Below are positions 1 through 4,568 of a stretch of 5,254 nucleotides of DNA, piece after piece. The position numbers and the translations under genes are program-made. The notes under the pieces were generated by a model. It did no database searches, was not told the DNA's origin, and was given only the letters and a program-made list of their open reading frames with translations. Each line of letters opens with the position of its first letter. Positions within the stretch are counted from its first letter, which is position 1. The stretch is from Streptosporangiaceae bacterium (GTDB lineage Bacteria; Actinomycetota; Actinomycetes; Streptosporangiales; Streptosporangiaceae), in the NCBI GenBank assembly GCA_030040475.1, contig JASHTQ010000758.1, forward strand, positions 1 through 5,254. The letters run 5' to 3'.

Positions 1-1
1 C

Positions 2-955
2 CTTACCAACCTGCTCGCCCAGACCGGCCACCCGCTGCTCGAGCACCTGCTGCGGCACCGCGACGTGGCCAAGCTGATGTCGATCGTGGACTCGCTGATC
101 CCGATGGCGGGGGAGAACGGCCGGATCCACACCACGTTCAACCAGACGATCGCGGCCACGGGCAGGCTCTCCTCCACCGACCCCAACCTGCAGAACATCC
201 CCATCCGCAGTGACCTGGGCCGGCGCATCAGGGAGGGCTTCATCGTCGGCGCGGGCTACGAGTGCCTGCTGTCGGCCGACTACAGCCAGATCGAGCTGCG
301 CATCATGGCGCACCTGTCCGGCGACGAGGCGCTGATCGCCGCGTTCGAGTCCGGGCACGACTTCCACGCGGCGACCGCGTCCCGCGTCTTCGGCGTCCCG
401 CCCGACGAGGTGGGCCCGGAGCTGCGGGCCAAGATCAAGGCGATGAACTACGGCCTGGCCTACGGCCTTTCCGCCTTCGGCCTGTCCCAGCAGCTGCGGA
501 TCAGCACGGAAGAGGCACGCGGGCTGATGGAGGAGTACTTCGCCGAGTTCGGCGGGGTCCGCGACTACCTGCACGAGGTGGTATCCCGGGCCCGGATGGA
601 CGGCTACACCGCCACCATGATGGGCCGCCGGAGGTACCTGCCCGACCTCACCTCGGACAACAGGCAGCGGCGCGAGATGGCCGAACGAATGGCGCTGAAC
701 GCCCCGATCCAGGGCTCCGCCGCCGACGTGATCAAGGTGGCCATGCTGGCCGTGGACAGCTCGCTCGCCGCCGCGGGCCTGCGGTCCCGGATGCTCCTGC
801 AGGTGCACGACGAGCTCATCGTCGAGGTCGCCCCGGGCGAGTACGAGACGGCCCGCGACCTGGTCTGCGCCGCGATGGCCGGCGCCGCCTCCCTGCGCGT
901 CCCCCTGGACGTCTCGGTTGGCACCGGCCACAGCTGGGCCGAGGCCGCGCACTAG
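2..955 (+). CDS. polA: DNA polymerase I, C-terminal polymerase domain (5'-truncated by window edge)
   Basis: Family A DNA polymerase that fills gaps in excision repair and replaces Okazaki primers. The reading frame is open from base 2, so the gene begins outside the window; 317 C-terminal residues are present, and about 550-600 residues (5' nuclease and 3'-5' exonuclease-like domains) should lie upstream. Visible landmarks in order: the primer/template-binding segment TGRLSSTDPNLQNIPIR (about 157-207); motif A SADYSQIELRI, with the catalytic Asp codon at 278-280; the O-helix motif B RAKIKAMNYGLAYG (about 427-465); the segment LNAPIQGSAADVIK; and motif C LLQVHDELIVEV, with His-Asp-Glu at 806-814. 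The protein ends ...SWAEAAH, very like the mycobacterial C terminus. Motif B has Tyr (codon 449-451) where E. coli Pol I has Phe762. Catalytic residues are intact and there is no frameshift. It is followed by rpsA, as in other actinobacteria. Identification is secure; only the upstream part is unseen. Confidence 0.97.
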   Translation, partial: LTNLLAQTGHPLLEHLLRHRDVAKLMSIVDSLIPMAGENGRIHTTFNQTIAATGRLSSTDPNLQNIPIRSDLGRRIREGFIVGAGYECLLSADYSQIELRIMAHLSGDEALIAAFESGHDFHAATASRVFGVPPDEVGPELRAKIKAMNYGLAYGLSAFGLSQQLRISTEEARGLMEEYFAEFGGVRDYLHEVVSRARMDGYTATMMGRRRYLPDLTSDNRQRREMAERMALNAPIQGSAADVIKVAMLAVDSSLAAAGLRSRMLLQVHDELIVEVAPGEYETARDLVCAAMAGAASLRVPLDVSVGTGHSWAEAAH

Positions 956-961
956 TACTGG

Positions 962-990
962 GGCCGTACCGTGGCCGTATTGTGGCCGGG
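962..990. repeat. Three imperfect 11-bp tandem repeats upstream of the rpsA promoter
   Basis: Two full units, GGCCGTACCGT (962-972) and GGCCGTATTGT (973-983), are followed by a partial third starting GGCCGGG at 984. The 11-bp period is close to one helical turn, so the GGCC cores would face the same side of the DNA, just upstream of the candidate -35 box at 996. This could be a binding array, or debris of a weak polA terminator, since GGCC is self-complementary. Function is not established. Confidence 0.4.
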
Positions 991-995
991 CTAAA

Positions 996-1026
996 TTGAC
1001 CCTCCGGGTCGGCTCTCATGTAAGCT
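996..1026 (+). promoter_or_regulatory. Candidate sigma70-type promoter for rpsA
   Basis: TTGACC at 996-1001 matches the actinobacterial vegetative -35 (TTGACN). The best -10 is TAAGCT at 1021-1026 (TANNNT core, spacer 19 nt). An alternative is TGTAAG at 1019-1024 with the ideal 17-nt spacer but a poorer box. The start site would be near 1033, giving a leader of about 170 nt before the rpsA ATG. The -35 overlaps a small inverted repeat, GACCC-TCC-GGGTC (998-1010), which could be an operator or a weak polA terminator. Confidence 0.5.
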
Positions 1027-1202
1027 GAACGCTGCGCTGTGTCCTCGTGCATTCCGTCGTGGTCATACGGCATCGCGTCGCGTGACTGTCCCGGGCGGCC
1101 GCTGGGCGTGCCGTGGCTGGCCCCCGCTAGTTCTGGCAGGTCCTGAGGATATTGGCGCGTCCCACAAAACTTTCCCTGTCCGCATCCGGAGCCAACCCAC
1201 AC
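1027..1202 (+). other. rpsA 5' leader, no recognised RNA element
   Basis: This is the stretch between the candidate promoter and the rpsA ATG. I see no known riboswitch or ribosomal-protein leader fold. It contains a 12-codon GTG...TGA micro-frame (1047-1085) without a convincing Shine-Dalgarno, and the small palindrome CAGG-T-CCTG (1137-1145). The rpsA Shine-Dalgarno is GGAG at 1188-1191, 11 nt before the ATG. S1 represses its own leader in gammaproteobacteria; whether this leader does something similar cannot be told from sequence alone. Confidence 0.4.
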
Positions 1203-2786
1203 ATGACGAGCAGCACGCAAGCCAACTCGACCCCCAAGGTGGCGGTCAACGACATCGGGTCCGAGGAGGCATTCCTCGCCGCGATCGACGAGACCATCAA
1301 GTATTTCAACGACGGTGACATCGTCGAAGGAACAGTCGTAAAGGTCGACCGAGACGAGGTCTTGCTCGATATCGGCTACAAGACAGAAGGCGTGATCCCG
1401 TCCCGCGAACTGTCCATCAAGCATGACGTCGACCCGCACGAGGTCGTCAAGACCGGCGAGCACATCGAGGCACTTGTCCTGCAGAAGGAGGACAAGGAAG
1501 GCCGGCTGATCCTGTCCAAGAAGCGGGCGCAGTACGAGCGCGCCTGGGGCACGATCGAGAAGATCAAGGACGAGGACGGCGTGGTCACGGGTACCGTGAT
1601 CGAGGTCGTCAAGGGCGGCCTGATCCTCGACATCGGGCTGCGCGGCTTCCTGCCGGCCTCGCTGGTGGAGATGCGCCGCGTGCGCGATCTGCAGCCGTAC
1701 GTGGGCCGCGAGATCGAAGCCAAGATCATCGAGCTGGACAAGAACCGCAACAACGTGGTGCTGTCCCGCCGGGCGTGGCTGGAGCAGACTCAGTCCGAGG
1801 TTCGCCACACCTTCCTCAACACCCTGTCCAAGGGGCAGATCCGCAAGGGCGTGGTGTCCTCGATCGTCAACTTCGGCGCGTTCGTCGACCTCGGCGGGGT
1901 GGACGGCCTTGTGCACGTGTCCGAGCTGTCCTGGAAGCACATCGACCACCCGGGCGAGGTCGTCGAGGTGGGCCAGGAAGTCACCGTCGAGGTGCTGGAC
2001 GTGGACATGGACCGCGAGCGCGTCTCGCTGTCGCTGAAGTCCACCCAGGAAGACCCGTGGCAGCAGTTCGCGCGCACGCATCAGATCGGCCAGGTCGTGC
2101 CGGGCCGGGTGACCAAGCTCGTGCCGTTCGGCGCGTTCGTGCGGGTCGAGGAGGGCATCGAGGGCCTGGTGCACATCTCCGAGCTTGCCGACCGGCACGT
2201 GGAGATCCCCGAGCAGGTCGTCCAGGTTGGCGACGAGATCTTCGTCAAGATCATCGACATCGACCTGGACCGCCGCCGGATCAGCCTGTCGCTGAAGCAG
2301 GCGAACGAGGGCACGATCGGCGAGGCCGTCGGCGACGACTTCGACCCGACCCTGTACGGCATGCCGGCCTCCTACGACGAGCAGGGCAACTACGAGTACC
2401 CGGAGGGCTTCGACCCGGAGACCGGTGAGTGGCTGCCCGGCTACGAGAAGCAGCGCGAGGAGTGGGAGCACCAGTACGCCGAGGCACGGGCCAGGTTCGA
2501 GGCGCACCGGCGCCAGGTGGAGGAGTCCCGCCGCGCGGCCGACGAGGAGGAGGCGAACGCCGCAGTCGGCGAGCCCGGCGAGTCCGGCGCCGCCGGCGGC
2601 GCCGGGACGCGCGGCGCGCGCGGTTCCCGTTCCGGCGGATCCCGTTCCGGCGGTGCCGGCGCGGGCGCTCCTGGTACCGGCGCGGTCACCTCGAGTTCGA
2701 CGCCGGGCGCCGCGGCTACCGGCACCCTGGCCTCGGACGAGGCCCTGGCGGCCCTGCGCGAGAAGCTGTCGGGCGGCCAGAACTAG
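1203..2786 (+). CDS. rpsA: 30S ribosomal protein S1, four-S1-domain actinobacterial form
   Basis: Binds mRNA at the 30S platform and promotes translation initiation; it is also linked to tmRNA function. The product is 527 residues. The start is ATG 1203 (MTSSTQANSTPKVAVNDIG), which fits the actinomycete N terminus. An upstream in-frame TTG at 1152 would add an unrelated 17-residue stretch and has no better ribosome site. Four S1 OB-fold repeats lie at about residues 38-109, 126-193, 210-281 and 295-366. Repeats 3 and 4 carry the classic pattern NFGAFVDLGGVDGLVHVSEL / PFGAFVRVEEGIEGLVHISEL. E. coli S1 has six such domains; four is normal in actinobacteria. Residues 368-527 form a non-S1 tail: a segment with Tyr, Pro and Glu (EGFDPETGEW), a charged probable helix (about 420-455), a Gly/Ser/Ala-rich low-complexity part containing a duplicated SRSGG, and the conserved end ASDEALAALREKLSGGQN. 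It is transcribed alone or from polA read-through and closed by a strong hairpin. Confidence 0.98.
   Translation: MTSSTQANSTPKVAVNDIGSEEAFLAAIDETIKYFNDGDIVEGTVVKVDRDEVLLDIGYKTEGVIPSRELSIKHDVDPHEVVKTGEHIEALVLQKEDKEGRLILSKKRAQYERAWGTIEKIKDEDGVVTGTVIEVVKGGLILDIGLRGFLPASLVEMRRVRDLQPYVGREIEAKIIELDKNRNNVVLSRRAWLEQTQSEVRHTFLNTLSKGQIRKGVVSSIVNFGAFVDLGGVDGLVHVSELSWKHIDHPGEVVEVGQEVTVEVLDVDMDRERVSLSLKSTQEDPWQQFARTHQIGQVVPGRVTKLVPFGAFVRVEEGIEGLVHISELADRHVEIPEQVVQVGDEIFVKIIDIDLDRRRISLSLKQANEGTIGEAVGDDFDPTLYGMPASYDEQGNYEYPEGFDPETGEWLPGYEKQREEWEHQYAEARARFEAHRRQVEESRRAADEEEANAAVGEPGESGAAGGAGTRGARGSRSGGSRSGGAGAGAPGTGAVTSSSTPGAAATGTLASDEALAALREKLSGGQN
2625..2654. repeat. 15-bp in-frame tandem duplication in the rpsA tail
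   Basis: Two adjacent 15-nt units, 2625-2639 and 2640-2654, are identical at 14 of 15 positions (TCCCGTTCCGGCGG plus A or T). Each encodes Ser-Arg-Ser-Gly-Gly, at residues 475-484 of RpsA. Near-identity at the DNA level, codon for codon, indicates a recent slippage-type duplication rather than convergent codon choice. It lies in the low-complexity linker before the conserved C-terminal end. Confidence 0.8.
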
Positions 2787-2797
2787 CACGATCGCTA

Positions 2798-2829
2798 ACG
2801 GCCGGGGGCGGCGTGCCGCCCCCGGCCGT
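2798..2829. terminator. Intrinsic-type terminator after rpsA (GC hairpin without U tract)
   Basis: Left arm ACGGCCGGGGGCGGC (2798-2812) and right arm 2815-2829 are perfect reverse complements over 15 bp, with only GT between them. In RNA this would be about 14 pairs closed by a CGTG tetraloop. It begins 11 nt after the rpsA stop. No T run follows, which is common for actinobacterial hairpin terminators. The symmetrical arms mean it could work in both directions. It separates rpsA from the sigma-factor unit. Confidence 0.85.
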
Positions 2830-2847
2830 AACCGTAACGAGACTCGT
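2827..2847. repeat. Small direct repeat and palindrome upstream of the sigma gene
   Basis: A tandem hexamer, CGTAAC CGTAAC (2827-2838), overlaps an 11-bp palindrome, ACGAG-A-CTCGT (2837-2847). It sits about 40 bp upstream of the TAGAGT box at 2888. Such a short element may be a regulator site for the sigma operon or chance; no known operator consensus is recognised. Confidence 0.3.
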
Positions 2848-2865
2848 CCGCGACCAACCGTCTGG

Positions 2866-2893
2866 CTTACCCGGGGTATCTGCACGTTAGAGT
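2866..2893 (+). promoter_or_regulatory. Candidate promoter of the sigma-factor operon
   Basis: TAGAGT at 2888-2893 is a good TANNNT -10 box. A weak -35, CTTACC at 2866-2871, lies 16 nt upstream. Transcription would start near 2900. That leaves out the in-frame GTG at 2892 and supports ATG 2928 as the start of the sigma gene. No typical ECF autoregulatory -35 (GGAAC-like) is visible at the right spacing, so autoregulation is not suggested by this box. Confidence 0.4.
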
Positions 2894-2927
2894 GGTAGGA
2901 CACGTCGCGGATCCTGGGGCCGGTCTG

Positions 2928-3440
2928 ATGATCATTGAGTCGCCGAACCAGCAGCAGGGCCTTGACGAGTTCACGACCCTGTATGTCGGGCATTACCAGC
3001 AGCTCCTGCGGATGGCGGTGCTGCTCGTCGGGGACATGGCGGCGGCGGAGGATGTCGTCCAGGAGGCCTTCATCCGGGTCCATCACGCGCTCGACTGCAG
3101 GCCGGTGAACACTCCGCTTGCCTACCTCAGGCAGACCGTCGTCAACCTGGCCCGATCCGAACTGCGCAGGCGGCTGATCCGGCTGCGGCACGCGCCGCGT
3201 CCGGCGCCCCCCGCCGCCAGCGCGGAGGAAGGCGCCTGCGCGGCCATCTCCAGGCAAGAGGTCATCCACGCGCTGCGCAGGATTCCCGCCAGGCAGCGGG
3301 AGGCCGTGGTCCTGCGGTACTGGGCCGATCTGCCCGAGGCCGAGATCGCCGAGCTGATGGGGGTCAGCACCGGCGCGGTCAAGAGCTACATCTCTCGGGC
3401 CATGGGAAAGCTCGGACTGCTGCTTGAGGGGGCACCATGA
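2928..3440 (+). CDS. ECF-type RNA polymerase sigma factor (actinobacterial SigE-like family)
   Basis: Predicted group 4 (extracytoplasmic-function) sigma factor that directs RNA polymerase to a small set of promoters; its targets are unknown. The product is 170 residues from ATG 2928, preceded by GGGG at 2916-2919 with 8-nt spacing. A GTG at 2892 would add 12 residues, but it lies inside the probable -10 box. Sigma region 2 spans about residues 15-82, with the core-binding pattern LLVGDMAAAEDVVQEAFIRV and then YLRQTVVNLARSELRRR. After a Pro/Ala-rich linker (about 88-106), region 4 covers about 110-165: IPARQREAVVLRYWADLPEAEIAE, with a helix-turn-helix at about 135-157 ending VSTGAVKSYISRAMGKL. 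There is no C-terminal SnoaL-like or other extra domain. The stop overlaps the start of the next gene (ATGA), so the pair is probably translationally coupled, the usual layout of an ECF factor and its partner. The family call is firm; the subgroup and signal are not known. Confidence 0.92.
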   Translation: MIIESPNQQQGLDEFTTLYVGHYQQLLRMAVLLVGDMAAAEDVVQEAFIRVHHALDCRPVNTPLAYLRQTVVNLARSELRRRLIRLRHAPRPAPPAASAEEGACAAISRQEVIHALRRIPARQREAVVLRYWADLPEAEIAELMGVSTGAVKSYISRAMGKLGLLLEGAP

Positions 3441-3865
3441 CCGAGCCGCTCGGCCCGGATCGCCTGACCCGGCTGATGCACGACGCCGTCCAGCGGGTAA
3501 CCGTGCCTCCCGACACACTCGACCGCATCCACCAGGGCGTGCGTCGTCGTCGCGCGGTGCGCCACGCGGGCGCCGCGATGCTCGCCGCGGCCGTGCTAGC
3601 GGGCGGGGGCGTGACCACCGTGGTGGTCACGTCGGGCGGCGCCGGACCAAGCGCGACGTCGAGCGCGGGGACGGGTCCCGTGGCCGCGTCGACCCCGACC
3701 TCCGCCCTGGCCGACCTGGCCGCCCCGGCCCGCTTCCAGCCCTACCTGCCGCCGCCGAGCCTGTCCGCGGTCAGCGGCAACAACGTGGGCAACGGCGGCA
3801 CCACCGAGCCGGTCACCTCGAGCACGCCCCCCTATCGCGAGATGCCGCCGGCCCCTAGCTCGTGA
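3437..3865 (+). CDS. Small single-pass membrane protein coupled to the sigma factor; putative non-canonical anti-sigma factor
   Basis: The product is 142 residues. ATG 3437 overlaps the sigma stop (ATGA), with a Shine-Dalgarno run GAGGGGG at 3426-3432. Visible parts: a short N-terminal cytoplasmic segment (1-34; LTRLMHDAVQRV, then PPDTLDRIHQGV), a basic patch RRRRAVRH (36-43), one hydrophobic helix (about 44-64), and an exported tail (65-142) rich in Ser, Thr, Pro, Gly and Ala with no evident fold. The basic patch before the helix predicts N-in/C-out. It has no Cys, so it lacks the HxxxCxxC zinc anti-sigma motif, and the N-terminal part is too short for a full anti-sigma domain of the usual type. 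Actinobacterial ECF genes are often followed by proteins of this plan (short amphipathic N terminus, Arg patch, one helix, variable tail), so I infer a membrane tether or regulator of the sigma factor. A lipoprotein is unlikely because there is no lipobox Cys. The function is not shown by sequence. Confidence 0.85.
   Translation: MTEPLGPDRLTRLMHDAVQRVTVPPDTLDRIHQGVRRRRAVRHAGAAMLAAAVLAGGGVTTVVVTSGGAGPSATSSAGTGPVAASTPTSALADLAAPARFQPYLPPPSLSAVSGNNVGNGGTTEPVTSSTPPYREMPPAPSS
3610..3631. repeat. Perfect 10-bp inverted repeat inside the membrane-protein gene
   Basis: CGTGACCACC (3610-3619) and its exact reverse complement (3622-3631) flank GT. It falls in the part of the gene that encodes the Thr/Val end of the transmembrane helix (VTTVVVTS). 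Complementary Thr (ACC) and Val (GTG) codons make such palindromes easily, so a coding coincidence is likely. It could also form a 9-bp RNA hairpin. Confidence 0.5.
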
Positions 3866-3873
3866 CGCTCCCA

Positions 3874-3879
3874 TACCCT
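3874..3879 (+). promoter_or_regulatory. TACCCT -10 box for a leaderless coaE transcript
   Basis: TACCCT fits TANNNT and ends 7 nt before the A of ATG 3887, the spacing expected if transcription begins at the start codon itself. No Shine-Dalgarno is seen between 3866 and 3886, which supports leaderless initiation. No clear -35 is present at 3850-3856, which is common in actinobacteria. Transcription from the sigma operon could also reach coaE. Confidence 0.5.
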
Positions 3880-3886
3880 GGTGCCC

Positions 3887-4537
3887 ATGGCGGTGCTGCG
3901 AGTGGGGCTGACCGGGGGCATCGGATCCGGCAAGAGCGAGGTATCACGTCGGCTGGCCGCCCGCGGCGCCGTGATCATCGACGCGGACGTCGCCGCCAGG
4001 CAGGTGGTCGCGCCGGCAACGCCCGGGCTCGCCGGGATCGCCGCCGCCTTCGGAGCCGGGGTGCTCCGCCCGGACGGCTCGCTTGACAGGGACCGGCTCG
4101 GCGCCATCGTGTTCTCCGACCAGGCGATGCGGGCCAAGCTGAACGCGATCGTGCACCCCCTGGTCCGCGAGTGGATGGCCGCGGCAGAGCGCGCGGCGAT
4201 CGCGGCCGCCGCACCCGGCCAGGACCTGGTGATCGTGCACGACGTGCCGCTCCTCGCCGAGAGCAGGCGGCCGGCGGACTTCGACGTCGTCGTGGTGGTC
4301 GACGTGCCGCCCGACGTGCAGCTCGACCGGCTCGTCGCCCGCCGCGGCATGACCGCGGCCCAGGCGCGGGACCGGATGGCCGCGCAGGCGAGCAGGGAGC
4401 GGCGGCTGGCGGTCGCCGACGTCGTGATCGACAACTCGGGCTCGCTCGACGACCTGGACCGCCGGGTCACCGAACTATGGGCCGACCTCCGCCGGCGTGC
4501 CTGCGACTCGTCCCGGAATGTCAGACCCCATGCCTAG
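3887..4537 (+). CDS. coaE: Dephospho-CoA kinase
   Basis: Cytosolic enzyme of the last step of coenzyme A synthesis: ATP-dependent phosphorylation of the ribose 3'-hydroxyl of dephospho-CoA. The product is 216 residues, normal for a single-domain CoaE (about 200). The P-loop GGIGSGKS lies at residues 10-17, the acceptor-site motif IDAD at 31-34 (the first Asp is the likely catalytic base), IVHPLVR at about 87-93, then [12 protein letters not shown]. The lid/adenine region has [20 protein letters not shown], then [10 protein letters not shown] near the C terminus. ATG 3887 is chosen over GTG 3881: the product then begins [11 protein letters not shown], as in the family, and the start fits the TACCCT box. 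It lacks the C-terminal GrpB/UPF0157 extension fused to CoaE in mycobacteria. It starts 21 nt after the membrane-protein stop; uvrB follows 31 nt after its own stop. All key residues are present. Confidence 0.96.
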   Translation: MAVLRVGLTGGIGSGKSEVSRRLAARGAVIIDADVAARQVVAPATPGLAGIAAAFGAGVLRPDGSLDRDRLGAIVFSDQAMRAKLNAIVHPLVREWMAAAERAAIAAAAPGQDLVIVHDVPLLAESRRPADFDVVVVVDVPPDVQLDRLVARRGMTAAQARDRMAAQASRERRLAVADVVIDNSGSLDDLDRRVTELWADLRRRACDSSRNVRPHA

Positions 4538-4540
4538 AGT
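4518..4540 (+). promoter_or_regulatory. Candidate DNA-damage (RecA-NDp / PafBC-type) promoter of uvrB
   Basis: The RecA-independent DNA-damage promoter described in mycobacteria has the form TTGTCRGTG-N8-TANNNT. Here ATGTCAGAC (4518-4526) keeps the TGTCAG core (6 of 9 positions match), followed by exactly 8 nt and TAGAGT (4535-4540). The start site would be near 4547, giving a leader of about 22 nt with the Shine-Dalgarno at 4554-4561. The element overlaps the last codons and stop of coaE. The match and spacing are seen directly; the regulation is inferred from the consensus. No LexA-type palindrome (TCGAAC-N4-GTTCGA) is visible upstream of uvrB. Confidence 0.5.
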
Positions 4541-4568
4541 TGAATCCTGAGGCGAGGAAGGTAGGCAC

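Noticed and set aside
1047..1085. 12-codon GTG...TGA micro-frame in the rpsA leader as a possible regulatory uORF
   Set aside because: No Shine-Dalgarno precedes it, and it lacks codon runs that would suggest attenuation; a frame this short is expected by chance.
1152..1202. TTG 1152 as an N-terminally extended start of rpsA
   Set aside because: The extra residues do not resemble S1 proteins, while ATG 1203 gives the standard actinomycete N terminus with GGAG upstream.
2425..2898. Overlapping + strand frames at the rpsA 3' end (Arg/Pro/Ala-rich)
   Set aside because: They are out-of-frame shadows of the rpsA tail; they cross the terminator hairpin and show no domain or ribosome site.
816..3518. 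A 900-codon open frame on the - strand spanning rpsA and both neighbouring spacers
   Set aside because: It is a frame shadow typical of G/C-biased third positions opposite real genes. Its translation is Arg/Leu/Val/Asp-rich without recognisable domains, and it covers four clearly real features on the + strand.
3610..3631. Intragenic hairpin as an attenuator within the membrane-protein gene
   Set aside because: The palindrome is explained by complementary Thr (ACC) and Val (GTG/GTC) codons, and no T run follows, so it is listed only as a repeat.
3832..4470. 212-codon - strand open frame opposite coaE
   Set aside because: Ser/Arg/Thr-rich antisense shadow of a well-supported coaE; no domain, promoter or ribosome site seen.
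4500..4568. LexA (SOS) box upstream of uvrB
   Set aside because: No TCGAAC-N4-GTTCGA-like palindrome is present; the RecA-NDp-like motif is the better match.
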